Shown piece by piece: positions 8,453 through 20,089 of a stretch of 64,000 nt of DNA (positions are counted from its first letter, which is position 1; each line of letters starts with the position of its first letter). Origin of the DNA: Burkholderia pseudomultivorans (GTDB taxonomy: Bacteria > Pseudomonadota > Gammaproteobacteria > Burkholderiales > Burkholderiaceae); NCBI RefSeq assembly GCF_001718415.1, contig NZ_CP013377.1, positions 1,116,001 through 1,180,000 on the forward strand, given 5' to 3'. Made by a program: the position numbers and the translations under genes. The notes under the pieces are model-generated. The model was not told the DNA's origin and made no database searches. It was given only the letters and a program-made list of their open reading frames with translations.

Positions 8453-9215
8453 GCATGCACCGGTCGTGTCGCTCGCGGGGCGCCGCGTGCTCGTCACCGG
8501 CGGCGCGCGCGGTCTGGGCGCGGCGTTCGTGAAGGCGCTCGTCGAAGCGGGCGCGCAGGTCGCATTCGGCGACGTGCTGGCCGACGAAGGCCGCGCGCTC
8601 GCCGCGCAGCTCGCGCAGGCGGGCCATACCGCGCATTTCGTCGCGCTCGACCTTGCCGATCCGGCCAGCGTCTCGGCCTTCGTCGAGCAGGGCGCGGCCG
8701 CGCTCGGCGGCATCGACGGGCTGATCAACAACGCGGCGATCACGAACTCCGGCGGCAGGCTGTCGACGGAACTCGACGTGTCGACGTGGGACGCGGTGAT
8801 GAACGTCAACGTGCGCGGCCTGTGGCTCGTCAGCAATGCGGCGCTGCCGCACCTCGCGCAGTCGGGGCGCGGCGCGATCGTGAACCTCGCGTCGGACACC
8901 GCGCTGTGGGGTGCGCCGAAGCTGCTCGCGTATGTCGCGAGCAAGGGCGCGGTGATCGCGATGACGCATGCGCAGGCGCGCGAGTTCGGCGCACACGGCG
9001 TGACGGTCAACGCGATCGCGCCGGGGCTGACCGAAGTCGAGGCGACCGCCTACGTGCCGGCCGATCGCCACGCGTACTACCTGCAGGGCCGCGCGCTGAC
9101 GCGCGCGCAGGTGCCCGGCGACGTGACGGGCCCCGTGCTGTTCCTGCTGTCCGACGCCGCGCGCTTCGTGACGGGTCAACTGCTGCCGGTCAACGGCGGC
9201 TTCGTAATGAATTGA
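8445..9215 (+). CDS. Short-chain dehydrogenase/reductase (putative dihydrodiol dehydrogenase)
   Basis: 256 residues, classical SDR: cofactor motif TGGARGLG (18-25), NNAA near 95 and the catalytic set S150, Y163, K167 (YVASK). D43 after the second strand (FGD) favours NAD(H). Position directly after the oxygenase, with start codon overlapping its stop by 8 bp, suggests it rearomatises a cis-dihydrodiol to a catechol, as in related pathways. It could equally act on a downstream alcohol or hydroxy acid. The ATG at 8445 was chosen over in-frame upstream codons because of the coupled overlap. Confidence 0.88.
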   Translation: MAEHAPVVSLAGRRVLVTGGARGLGAAFVKALVEAGAQVAFGDVLADEGRALAAQLAQAGHTAHFVALDLADPASVSAFVEQGAAALGGIDGLINNAAITNSGGRLSTELDVSTWDAVMNVNVRGLWLVSNAALPHLAQSGRGAIVNLASDTALWGAPKLLAYVASKGAVIAMTHAQAREFGAHGVTVNAIAPGLTEVEATAYVPADRHAYYLQGRALTRAQVPGDVTGPVLFLLSDAARFVTGQLLPVNGGFVMN

Positions 9216-9243
9216 TGTTTTCACTCTGAGGAAGGAGAGGACG

Positions 9244-9771
9244 ATGGCGGACGCCGATCTCGAACGCAAGTCGTGGGACCAGCCGGAAGGCGCAAGCTTT
9301 GGCGACTGGATGGAAGGGCGCGTCGCGCGCTATGCGACGCGTCGCTACGACTGGGACGCGCTGAAGTTCCAGGCCGACTACGACCCGAAGTACCGCCGCG
9401 CGCAGATGCGCTATGTCGGCACCGGCGGCACGGGCGTCGCGAAGGACGTCAACACGGTGCCGGCGGGCAACTTCACGTTCTCGACGATGGTGATTCCGGC
9501 CGGCAACATCGGCCCGAGTCACATCCATATCGACGTCGAGGAAATCTTCTTCGTGCTGCGCGGCAAGATGAAGGTGATCTGCGAGCGCGACGGCGAGACC
9601 TGGGAAGCGATCCTCGGCGAGCGCGACCTGATTTCGGTGCCGCCGGGCGTGTACCGCACGGAGATCAACATCGGCGAGGAAGATGCGCTGATGTGCGTGA
9701 TGCTCGGCTCGCCGAAGCCGATCACGCCGACCTATCCGCCGGATTCGCCGCTCGCGAAGATCAAGCGTTGA
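9244..9771 (+). CDS. Cupin-domain protein
   Basis: 175 residues with one cupin barrel. The first metal motif is HIHIDVEEIFFVLRG (about residues 98-112). The second motif, expected near LISVPPGVYRTEIN, lacks an obvious His, as in many small cupins. A good ribosome-binding site (AAGGAGAGG) precedes the ATG at 9244. Such proteins in aromatic operons can be ring-cleavage dioxygenases, isomerases or storage/chaperone-like cupins. With a VOC extradiol enzyme already present at 16389, this one may act on a ring-fission or side-chain intermediate. The function is not assignable from sequence. Confidence 0.8.
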   Translation: MADADLERKSWDQPEGASFGDWMEGRVARYATRRYDWDALKFQADYDPKYRRAQMRYVGTGGTGVAKDVNTVPAGNFTFSTMVIPAGNIGPSHIHIDVEEIFFVLRGKMKVICERDGETWEAILGERDLISVPPGVYRTEINIGEEDALMCVMLGSPKPITPTYPPDSPLAKIKR

Positions 9772-9789
9772 CACGGAGCGAGCGAAGCG

Positions 9790-10677
9790 ATGAGTGTCGT
9801 CGAAAAACGTGAGCGCGACCGGTTCGCGACGCTGCTCGGGCAGTTTCCCGAGCAGCGCTGCGCGGCCGGTGCGGCGGGCACGATCGGATACCGCGAGGCC
9901 GGCGCGCAACAGGCCGGCCGCACGCTGCCCGTCGTGCTGCTGCACGGGATCGGCTCGGGCGCCGCGTCGTGGGTGTGCCAGCTCGATGCGCTCGGCGCGT
10001 CGCGCCGCGTGCTCGCGTGGGATGCGCCCGGCTACGGCGTATCGACGCCCGTGAACGGCGCGTCGCCGGCCGCCGCCGATTACGCGGCGTCGCTGAACGC
10101 GTGGCTCGACGCACTCGGCATCGAACGCTGCGTGCTGGTCGGGCATTCGCTCGGCGCGATCGTCGCGGGCGGCCTGGCCCGCGTGATGCCCGCGCGGATC
10201 GCCGGCCTGCTGCTGATCTCGCCCGCGGGCGGCTACGGCAGTGCGCCCGCCGAAACGCGCGAATCGCGCCGCGACGCGCGCCTCGCGATGCTCGCGGAGC
10301 TCGGCCCGGAAGGGCTCGCAGCGCAGCGCAGCGGCAACATGCTGTCGGGCTTCGCGAGCGAGGATGCACGTGCATGGGTGCGCTGGAACATGGCGCGCAT
10401 CGTGCCGGCCGGCTATGCGCAGGCCACGCACCTGCTCGCGAACGCAGATCTCGCGACCGATCTCGCCGGCTTTCGCGGCCGCACGGCGGTGGCGGTCGGC
10501 GCGAACGACGCGATCACGCCGCCCGCCGCGTGCGAGCGGATCGCCGCGGCCGCGCGGGTCGGGCTGCAGGTGATTCCGCAGGCCGGCCACGCCGGCTACG
10601 TGGAAGCGCCGGCCGTCTATTCCGCGCTGATCGACGCGTTCTGTCGTCAGTGCGACCGGCAGTGGGGGCTGGCATGA
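9790..10677 (+). CDS. Alpha/beta hydrolase (probable ring-fission product or ester hydrolase)
   Basis: 295 residues. The catalytic triad is visible: nucleophile S120 in GHSLG, acid D240 in GANDAITPP and H267 in GHAGYVEAP. The oxyanion region LLHGIGSGAASW lies near residue 55. The overall look is that of carbon-carbon meta-cleavage-product hydrolases and 3-oxoadipate enol-lactonases. In this operon, with an extradiol dioxygenase, hydrolysis of a meta-fission product is the natural guess. The ATG of the next gene overlaps its stop (ATGA), so the regulator is translated coupled to it. Confidence 0.86.
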   Translation: MSVVEKRERDRFATLLGQFPEQRCAAGAAGTIGYREAGAQQAGRTLPVVLLHGIGSGAASWVCQLDALGASRRVLAWDAPGYGVSTPVNGASPAAADYAASLNAWLDALGIERCVLVGHSLGAIVAGGLARVMPARIAGLLLISPAGGYGSAPAETRESRRDARLAMLAELGPEGLAAQRSGNMLSGFASEDARAWVRWNMARIVPAGYAQATHLLANADLATDLAGFRGRTAVAVGANDAITPPAACERIAAAARVGLQVIPQAGHAGYVEAPAVYSALIDAFCRQCDRQWGLA

Positions 10678-11528
10678 GCGAACCGCTGCAAAAGGAAGTG
10701 GAAGGCGCGAAGAGCGAGGCCAACTACGTGGTGCCGGGCCTCGAGCGCGGCTTGCGGATCCTCGCCGAATTCTCGCCGCGCGAGCCGGTGCTCGGCGCGC
10801 CGGAACTGTCGAAGCGGCTCGGGATTCCGCGCACGACGGTGTTCCGTCTGCTGCAGACGCTGGAATCGCTCGGCTTTCTCGAACGTGCGGACAAGGATCG
10901 CAACTACAAACTCGGCATCGCGGTGCTGCGGCTCGGCTTCGAATACCTGAGCTCGCTGGAGCTGACCGATCTCGGCCTGCCGGTGCTCGAAAGCCTGCGC
11001 GACGCGACCGGCTTCACGACGCATATCGTGATCCGCGACGGCCGCGACGTGGTGTTCGTCGCGAAGGCGCAGAGCCAGGCGGCGGTGTTCAGCTCCATTC
11101 GCGTGAACGTCGGCACGCGGCTGCCTGCGCATGCGACGACGCACGGCCACGTGCTGATGGGCGACCTGTCGCTGAAGGAACTGCGCGCGCTGTATCCGGA
11201 AGGCGTGCTGCCGCGGATGACGAGCGCGACGCCGGAAACGGTCGAGGCGCTGTACGAAGTGATCCGCGAGGATGCGCTGCGCGGCTACGGCGTCAGCAAT
11301 TCGTCGTTCGAGCGCGGCATCTCGGTCGTCACGGCGCCGGTGCGCAACGACACGCAGAAGATCGTCGCGTGCATCACGGTGACGGTGCCGCGTCCGGAGA
11401 TCGACGACGCGCTGATCGCGGACGGATTGATCGACAAGGTGCAGCGCGCGGCGGCGGAACTGTCGCGAAGACTCAATTATCGCTCGGATGACGAGCACAC
11501 GTTTCTCAAGGCTTTAGGACTCCGATGA
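10674..11528 (+). CDS. IclR-family regulator embedded in the catabolic operon (copy 2)
   Basis: 284 residues: winged HTH around residues 35-70 (ELSKRLGIPRTTVFRLLQTLE) and an effector domain with THIVIRDGRDVVFVAK and LPAHATTHGHVLMGD. It is nearly collinear with the IclR at 3353, sharing long identical stretches. Being inside the operon, with ATGA overlaps at both ends (10674-10677 and 11525-11528), it is co-induced with the enzymes, giving autoregulation. It is the best candidate to bind the two GTTCC-N6-GGAAC sites at 6371 and 6655. Whether it represses or activates is not shown by sequence, though operator placement downstream of the -10 boxes argues for repression. Confidence 0.9.
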   Translation: MSEPLQKEVEGAKSEANYVVPGLERGLRILAEFSPREPVLGAPELSKRLGIPRTTVFRLLQTLESLGFLERADKDRNYKLGIAVLRLGFEYLSSLELTDLGLPVLESLRDATGFTTHIVIRDGRDVVFVAKAQSQAAVFSSIRVNVGTRLPAHATTHGHVLMGDLSLKELRALYPEGVLPRMTSATPETVEALYEVIREDALRGYGVSNSSFERGISVVTAPVRNDTQKIVACITVTVPRPEIDDALIADGLIDKVQRAAAELSRRLNYRSDDEHTFLKALGLR

Positions 11529-12314
11529 TTCAGATCGATCTGGGCGGGCAGGTGGCGGTGGTGACGGGCGGCTCGTCCGGCATCGGCCTCGCGACCGCCG
11601 AACGGTTTCTGCAGGCGGGTGCGTCGGTCGCGATCTGCGGCCGCGACGGCGAACGTCTCGCGCGCGCCGAGGCGATGCTCGGCGAAAAATATCCGGGTGC
11701 GCCGCTGCTCGCAGTGCGCTGCAACGTGCTCGACGAAGCCGATGTCGCCGCGTTCGCGCAGGCCGTGTCGGCGCGCTTCGGCTGCACCGACATGCTGGTC
11801 AACAACGCCGGCCAGGGCCGCGTGTCGACCTTCGCCGACACGACCGACGACGCATGGCGCGACGAGCTGGAGCTGAAGTACTTCAGCATCATCCGCCCGA
11901 CGCGCGCGTTCCTGCCGATGCTGCGCGACGCGGCCGCGCCGACGATCACCTGCGTGAACTCGCTGCTCGCGCTGCAGCCGGAGCCGCACATGGTCGCGAC
12001 GTCGTCGGCGCGCGCCGGCGTGCTGAGCCTCGTGAAGTCGCTCGCGAACGAGCTCGCGCCGCAGCGCATCCGCGTGAACTCGATCCTGATCGGCATCGTC
12101 GAGTCGGGGCAGTGGCGCCGTCGCTACGAAGCGCAGGCACAGCCCGGCGAAAGCTGGGAGGACTGGACGGGCGCGCTCGCGCGCAACAAGAACATACCGC
12201 TGAACCGCTTCGGCCGGCCCGACGAGGCCGCCTGGGCGCTCTTTTATCTCGCAACGCATCTGTCGTCCTACACGACGGGCAGCCATATCGACGTTTCTGG
12301 AGGCTTTGCACGCC

Positions 12315-12322
<8 letters not shown>
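11525..12322 (+). CDS. Atypical SDR-fold protein lacking the catalytic Tyr/Lys
   Basis: 265 residues with an intact Rossmann glycine motif TGGSSGIG (14-21) and NNAG (93-96), so nucleotide binding is expected. S146 is present, but the residue 13 positions later, normally Tyr, is T159, and the Lys position is R163 (VATSSARAG instead of a YxxxK box). The C-terminus ends in the usual SHIDVSGG. It therefore probably cannot use ordinary SDR hydride-transfer chemistry, or it uses a variant mechanism. It is tightly coupled: ATGA overlap upstream and an 8-bp overlap with the ThDP enzyme downstream. An enoyl-reductase-like, isomerase or lyase role is possible. Confidence 0.85.
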
Positions 12323-14802
<2,480 letters not shown>

Positions 14803-14879
14803 CCGGGCGATCGAACCGCGCGCCCGTTCTTGCCACGGCGAGGGCGGGTGCGCAGAGACAGACTTGTGGGACTTGTGAA

Positions 14880-16370
14880 ATGACTCCATTCGATACGAGC
14901 CTCGTGCCCAACGGCGACATCCTGATCGGCGGCGAGTGGCGGCGCGGCCGTGGCGCGCCTTACGCGAGCGTTTATCCGGCCGACCAGTCGCTGAACATGG
15001 AAGTGTCGACGGCCGACGCGCAGGACGCGGCCGAAGCCGTCGAGGCCGCCGATGCCGCATGGCGCCGCGCCGACTGGGCCGGGCTGAAGCCGCATCAGCG
15101 CGCGCTGGTGCTGTACCGCATCGCCGATCTGATCATGCAGCGCCACGAGGCGCTCGCGAACCTGCAGCGCCGCGACAACGGCAAGCCGATCGGCGAGACG
15201 CGCGTGCTGGTGGCGAGCGCGGCGAACACGTTCCGCTACTACGCGGCGTGCCTCGAAACGCTCGACGAAGACCTGACGCCGTCGCGCGGCGACTATCTGA
15301 CGATGAGCGTGTACGAGCCGATCGGCGTGATCGCCGCGATCACGCCGTGGAATTCGCCGATCGCGTCCGACGCGCAGAAGCTCGCACCCGCGCTTGCGGG
15401 CGGCAACGCGGTGGTGCTCAAGCCGGCCGAAGTCACGCCGCTCGCGTCGCTCGCGCTCGCGCGCATCTGCGAGGAAGCCGGCGTGCCGAAGGGCGTGCTC
15501 AGCGTGCTGCCGGGCAAGGGCTCGGTGATCGGCGACGTGCTGGTGCGTCATCCGCTCGTGAAGAAGGTGTCGTTTACGGGCGGCACCGAAGTGGGCCGCG
15601 GCATCGCGCGCATCGCGGCGGAGAAGCTGATGCCGGTGTCGCTCGAACTCGGCGGCAAGTCGCCGACGATCGTGTTCGACGACGCCGACCTCGACCACGC
15701 GGTCAACGGCGTGCTGTACGGCATCTTCAGTTCGTCGGGCGAGGCGTGCATCGCGGGTTCGCGGCTGTTCGTGCAGCGTTCGATCTACGACACCTTCATG
15801 CAGCGCCTCGTCGAAGGCGCGCGCCGGCTGCGCGTGGGCGACCCGTCGCGGCCCGACACGCAGATGGGGCCGCTGATCACCGCGAAGCATCGCGAATCGG
15901 TGGAGCGCTACGTGGCGCTCGGCCTCGAGGAAGGCGGCCGGCTGCTGTGCGGCGGCGAGCGGCCGTCGGGCGACGGGCGCGAGCATGGCTTCTTCTACCA
16001 GCCGACGATACTCGAAGGCTTGCCGAACAGCGCGCGCATCTGCCAGGAAGAGATCTTCGGGCCGGTGCTGGTCGCGATGCCGTTCGACGACGAGGCGTCG
16101 CTGATCGCGCAGGCGAACGGCAGCGTGTTCGGCCTGGCCGCCGGCATCTGGACGCGCGACTACAAGCGCGCATGGCGCACCGCGCGCGCGCTCGAAACCG
16201 GCACCGTGTGGATCAACACGTACAAGCTGTTCTCGATCTCCACGCCGTTCTCGGGCTGGAAGGAGAGCGGGATGGGCCGCGAGAAGGGGCGTCTGGGCAT
16301 CCGCGAGTACATGCAGCAGAAGAGCCTCTACTGGGGCTTGAACGACGCGCCGCTGCCGTGGGCGAACTGA
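14880..16370 (+). CDS. NAD(P)-dependent aldehyde dehydrogenase
   Basis: 496 residues, full-length ALDH superfamily. Conserved elements: ITPWNSP, KPAEVTPL, FTGGTEVGR, the general base Glu in LELGGKSP (about residue 256), the catalytic Cys in SSSGEACIAGSR (about residue 290) and EEIFGPV. It probably oxidises the semialdehyde made by meta-cleavage or by the ThDP decarboxylase, resembling 2-hydroxymuconic-semialdehyde or betaine-aldehyde type enzymes. The ATG at 14880 starts MTPFDTSL. The ribosome-binding site is weak and there is a 77-bp upstream spacer, so an internal promoter is possible but not seen. Confidence 0.9.
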   Translation: MTPFDTSLVPNGDILIGGEWRRGRGAPYASVYPADQSLNMEVSTADAQDAAEAVEAADAAWRRADWAGLKPHQRALVLYRIADLIMQRHEALANLQRRDNGKPIGETRVLVASAANTFRYYAACLETLDEDLTPSRGDYLTMSVYEPIGVIAAITPWNSPIASDAQKLAPALAGGNAVVLKPAEVTPLASLALARICEEAGVPKGVLSVLPGKGSVIGDVLVRHPLVKKVSFTGGTEVGRGIARIAAEKLMPVSLELGGKSPTIVFDDADLDHAVNGVLYGIFSSSGEACIAGSRLFVQRSIYDTFMQRLVEGARRLRVGDPSRPDTQMGPLITAKHRESVERYVALGLEEGGRLLCGGERPSGDGREHGFFYQPTILEGLPNSARICQEEIFGPVLVAMPFDDEASLIAQANGSVFGLAAGIWTRDYKRAWRTARALETGTVWINTYKLFSISTPFSGWKESGMGREKGRLGIREYMQQKSLYWGLNDAPLPWAN

Positions 16371-16388
16371 GCGAAGGGGAATCACGCA

Positions 16389-17351
16389 ATGAGCATTTTG
16401 GGTATCGAGCAGATCACGTACGGCGTCGACGATCTTGACACGTGCCGGCGCTTTTTCGCCGACTGGGGCTTGAAGGAAGTCGCGCACGACGACACGCGCG
16501 CGCGCTTCGAGACGATGAACGGCTGCACCGTGCTGGTCGTCAAGGCCGACGATCCGGCGCTGCCGCCCGCATTCGAAGCGGGCCCGACGCTGCGCGAAGT
16601 GACGTGGGGCGTCGCCACGCAGCAGGAACTCGACGCGCTGCGCGACAAGCTTGCCGGCCAGCCCGGCTATTACGCGCACGACGATGCGCTTGGCTGCATC
16701 GATCCGAACGGGATGGCGATCCGCATCGAGGTCACGCGCAAGCGTGCGCTCGACATCACCGGCTCGCCGTCGAACGTGTGGGGCCGGACGCTGCGCGTCG
16801 ACCAGCCGAGCCCGATCTATCCGCGCGCGGAACCGGTCGAGGTCGGCCACGTGGTGTTCTTCACGAACTGCCTCGATGCGCAGGAAAGCTTCTATCACGA
16901 CCTGCTCGGCTTCGAGACTTCCGATCGCTATCCGGGCCGCGGCGCGTTCATGCGCTGCGCGCCGCACGGCGGCCATCACGACCTGTTCCTGCTCGCGCTG
17001 CCGAACGGCAAGCGCGGCCTGAACCACGTCGCGTTCACCGTGCGCGACATCCACGAGGTGTTCGGCGGCGGCCTGCATATCGACCGCTGCGGCTGGGAAA
17101 CGCAGCTCGGCCCGGGCCGTCATCCGGTGTCGTCCGCGTACTTCTGGTACTTCCAGAATCCGGCCGGCGGCCTGATCGAGTACTACGCGGACGAAGACGT
17201 GCTGACGCCCGACTGGCAGCCGCGCGAATTCGAGCCGGGCCCGACCGTGTTCGCCGAATGGGCGGTGGACGGCGGCCTCGACGGCAACACGCGCCGGCAG
17301 AAGCAAGCGAAGGCGCCGGAAGGCAAGTTCATGACGGAGCGCAAATCATGA
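16389..17351 (+). CDS. Extradiol ring-cleavage dioxygenase, VOC superfamily
   Basis: 320 residues with two vicinal-oxygen-chelate modules, as in BphC/XylE type I extradiol dioxygenases. The metal ligands are all in the second module: H154 (VEVGHVVFF), H213 (GLNHVAFTV) and E264 (GGLIEYYAD). The catalytic-region PHGGHHDLFLL and YYAD-DEDVLTPDW are consistent. It would open a catechol-type ring adjacent to the diol, the committing step of the pathway. A ribosome-binding site is present (GAAGGGGAA), and the stop overlaps the reductase start (ATGA at 17348). Confidence 0.9.
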   Translation: MSILGIEQITYGVDDLDTCRRFFADWGLKEVAHDDTRARFETMNGCTVLVVKADDPALPPAFEAGPTLREVTWGVATQQELDALRDKLAGQPGYYAHDDALGCIDPNGMAIRIEVTRKRALDITGSPSNVWGRTLRVDQPSPIYPRAEPVEVGHVVFFTNCLDAQESFYHDLLGFETSDRYPGRGAFMRCAPHGGHHDLFLLALPNGKRGLNHVAFTVRDIHEVFGGGLHIDRCGWETQLGPGRHPVSSAYFWYFQNPAGGLIEYYADEDVLTPDWQPREFEPGPTVFAEWAVDGGLDGNTRRQKQAKAPEGKFMTERKS

Positions 17352-18592
17352 GTGACGCGAACCCGCAGGAACCGGCCGCACCGGGCACGGTCGTCGTGAT
17401 CGGCGGCGGGCAGGCCGCCGGCTGGGTGCTGAAGACGCTGCGCGCGGAAGGCTACGCGGGCCGCCTCGTGATGATCGCCGACGAACCGCATCTGCCGTAC
17501 GAGCGTCCGCCGCTGTCGAAGGCCGTGCTGGCCGGCGACGCCGACATCGAGACCGTGCGCGTGGTGCGTCCCGACGAATTCGACGCGCTGAACGTAGAGG
17601 CATGGCAGCCGGAACGCGCAGCATCGATCGATCGTGCGCGCCGCGTGGTGAAGACCGCGAGCGGCCGCGAGATCGAATACGACCGGCTCGTGATCGCGAC
17701 CGGCGGCACGTCGCGCCGCTTGCCCGACGCGATCGTCAATACGCCGAACCTGCAGTACCTGCGCACGCTCGACGAGGCGGCCGCGCTCGGCGAGAAGCTG
17801 CGCGCCAGCCGGCGCGTGCTCGTGATCGGCGGCGGCTGGATCGGGCTCGAAGTCGCGGCGACCGCGCGCAAGCTCGGCGTCGAGGCGGTGGTCGTCGAAG
17901 GCGCGCCGCGGCTGTGCGGGCGTTCGGTGCCGCAGATCGTGTCGGATTTCCTGCTCGACCTGCATCGCGCGAACGGCGTCGACGTGCGGCTCGGCGCGGC
18001 GCTCGCGTCGCTCGATGCGCAGCCGGACGACGCGTCGAAGGTGCGCGCGACGCTCGCCGACGGCACGACGATCGACGCCGATTTCGCGGTGGCGGGGATC
18101 GGTCTCGCGCTGAATGCGTCGCTCGCGAGCGACGCGGGGCTGGTCGTCGACGACGGCATCGTCGTCGACGAATTCGGTGCGACGAGCGACCCGGCAATCT
18201 TCGCGTGCGGCGACGTCGCGAACCATCACAACGGCTGGCTGAAGCGGCGCGTGCGGCTCGAATCGTGGGCGAACGCGCAGAACCAGGCGATCGCGGCCGC
18301 CAGGGCGGTGCTCGGCGTGCGCGCGCCGTATGCGGAGATTCCGTGGTTCTGGTCCGATCAGTACGACGTGAACCTGCAGATCCTCGGCGATCTGCCGGCC
18401 GACGCGCGGCTCGTCGTGCGCGGCGATCTCGCCGCGCGACGCGCGACGCTGTTTTTCGTTGGCGATGCACATGTGAGAGGTGTGATCGCCATCAACAACG
18501 CGCGTGAGCTGAAGCTCGCGCGCAAGTGGATGAACCAGGGCCGGGCGGTGGACATGGAAGCCCTGGCAGACACGACCAAGGCGCTTGCCTGA
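17348..18592 (+). CDS. FAD/NAD(P)-dependent ferredoxin reductase of the Rieske system
   Basis: 414 residues of the pyridine-nucleotide-disulfide/BphA4 type. FAD motif GGGQAAG near residue 18, PYERPPLSKAVL, a second Rossmann motif GGGWIGLEVAA for NAD(P)H and CGDVANHHN for FAD, with a reductase C-terminal domain (WFWSDQYDVNLQILG) characteristic of ferredoxin reductases. It passes electrons from NAD(P)H to the Rieske ferredoxin at 6705. It is separated from its ferredoxin by eleven genes but lies on the same transcript, completing the three-component oxygenase. Confidence 0.92.
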   Translation: MSDANPQEPAAPGTVVVIGGGQAAGWVLKTLRAEGYAGRLVMIADEPHLPYERPPLSKAVLAGDADIETVRVVRPDEFDALNVEAWQPERAASIDRARRVVKTASGREIEYDRLVIATGGTSRRLPDAIVNTPNLQYLRTLDEAAALGEKLRASRRVLVIGGGWIGLEVAATARKLGVEAVVVEGAPRLCGRSVPQIVSDFLLDLHRANGVDVRLGAALASLDAQPDDASKVRATLADGTTIDADFAVAGIGLALNASLASDAGLVVDDGIVVDEFGATSDPAIFACGDVANHHNGWLKRRVRLESWANAQNQAIAAARAVLGVRAPYAEIPWFWSDQYDVNLQILGDLPADARLVVRGDLAARRATLFFVGDAHVRGVIAINNARELKLARKWMNQGRAVDMEALADTTKALA

Positions 18593-18628
18593 CCGACAGG
18601 CCCACACGAGATCCAGGAGACACCCCGC

Positions 18629-20029
18629 ATGAGCACTTTCGACAACGTCGTGGCCGGTCGGGCCACGATGGAAGCTGCCGCCTCCACGCCCGGCGCGATC
18701 ATCGCGCGGCTCGAGCGGCTTCCGGCCAATGGGATGCAGATTCGCGCACGCGTGCTGATCGGCACCGCGACGTTCTTCGACGGCTTCGACGTGATCACGA
18801 TCGCGGCGACGCTGCCGTTGCTGATTCACAAGTGGGGGCTGTCGCCGACGCAGATCGGCATGCTGATCGCGTCCGGCGCGATCGGCCAGCTGATCGGCGC
18901 CTTCCTGTTTCCCGCGCTGTCGGAAAAACATGGCCGCGTGAAGTCGATCGCGTGGAGCTCGGCCGTGATCGGCATCACGAGTATCGCGTGCGGCTTCGCA
19001 CCGACCTTCGAGATCTTCGTGCTGCTGCGCATTCTGCAGGGGCTCGGGCTCGGCGGCGAGCTGCCGGTCGCGGCGACGTACATCAACGAGATCACGCGCG
19101 CGCATGGCCGCGGCCGTTTCGTGCTGCTGTACGAAATCGTGTTCCCGATCGGCCTGCTCGTGTCGATGGCGCTCGGCGCGTGGCTCGTGCCGCGCTTCGG
19201 CTGGGAGATCATGTACTTCGTCGGCGGCTTGCCGCTGCTGCTCGCGCTGGTGCTCACGCGTCTCGTGCCGGAATCGCCGCGCTGGCTCGCATCGCGCGGG
19301 CGGCTCGCGGAAGCCGGCCGGGCGGTGGGCGAGTTCGAAGCGTCGGTGCGCGGCGAACTGCCGCCCGTCACGCAGACGGCCGCGTTCGACGAGATGGTGC
19401 GCCAGCATCCGAAGCGCAGGATGCGTGACCTGTTCAGCGCCGCGTATCGCAAGCGCACGATTGCCGTCGCGACGCTGTGGGCGACCTGCGGGTTCATCCA
19501 GTACGGGCTGTCGACGTGGCTGCCGACGCTCTACAAGAACTTCTATCACGCGCCGCTGCAGCTTGCGCTGAACCTCGCGGTAATCGGCTCGGTGATGGGC
19601 GTGCTCGGTTCGCTGGCGTCCGCGCTGCTGGTCGACAAGCTCGGCCGCAAGCCGGTGATCGTCTGGTCGTTCGTGCTGTGCGCAGTGTCGCTGGTGCTCG
19701 CGGGCGTCTATCACGCGGAATCGGTGTACGTCGTGTCGATCTTCTGCTCGCTGTCGCTCGGCTTGATGGCGTCGGGGTTCATCACCGCATATGTGTATAC
19801 GCCCGAGCAGTATCCGACGAGCATTCGCGCGCTGGGCTGCGGGCTCGGCAGCGCGTGGCTGAAGATCGCATCGTTCGTCGCGCCGATGGTCGTGCCGCAT
19901 GCGATCATCGGCGGGAATCTCGCGCCGGCGTTCTACCTGATCGGCGCCGTGCCGCTGATCGCGGCCGTGACGGTGCATCTGGTCGGGATCGAGACGAAGG
20001 GCAAGGTGCTGGAGGCGCTGGAGGCTTGA
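18629..20029 (+). CDS. MFS aromatic acid:H+ symporter (AAHS family)
   Basis: 466 residues with about 12 hydrophobic segments. The AAHS signature DGFDVITIA lies in TM1, a GRVK-type loop follows TM2 (SEKHGRVKS), and GLGLGGELPVAATYINE is in TM4, as in PcaK/BenK/MhpT. It should import the aromatic acid degraded by this operon. Strong ribosome-binding site (CAGGAGACA) before the ATG at 18629. Last gene of the operon, ending 31 bp before a terminator hairpin. Confidence 0.92.
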   Translation: MSTFDNVVAGRATMEAAASTPGAIIARLERLPANGMQIRARVLIGTATFFDGFDVITIAATLPLLIHKWGLSPTQIGMLIASGAIGQLIGAFLFPALSEKHGRVKSIAWSSAVIGITSIACGFAPTFEIFVLLRILQGLGLGGELPVAATYINEITRAHGRGRFVLLYEIVFPIGLLVSMALGAWLVPRFGWEIMYFVGGLPLLLALVLTRLVPESPRWLASRGRLAEAGRAVGEFEASVRGELPPVTQTAAFDEMVRQHPKRRMRDLFSAAYRKRTIAVATLWATCGFIQYGLSTWLPTLYKNFYHAPLQLALNLAVIGSVMGVLGSLASALLVDKLGRKPVIVWSFVLCAVSLVLAGVYHAESVYVVSIFCSLSLGLMASGFITAYVYTPEQYPTSIRALGCGLGSAWLKIASFVAPMVVPHAIIGGNLAPAFYLIGAVPLIAAVTVHLVGIETKGKVLEALEA

Positions 20030-20060
20030 GCATCGGCGACGACGTGTCGTGATTCGGCGG

Positions 20061-20085
20061 GGCCCGGACGATGTCCGGGCCTTTT
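20061..20085 (+). terminator. Intrinsic terminator of the catabolic operon; intron insertion target
   Basis: Nine-bp GC stem GGCCCGGAC/GTCCGGGCC (20061-20069 with 20073-20081, loop GAT) followed by TTTT. The second intron copy starts at 20090, five bases past the last T of the run (20085). The layout matches the first copy. Confidence 0.88.
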
Positions 20086-20089
20086 CGTT

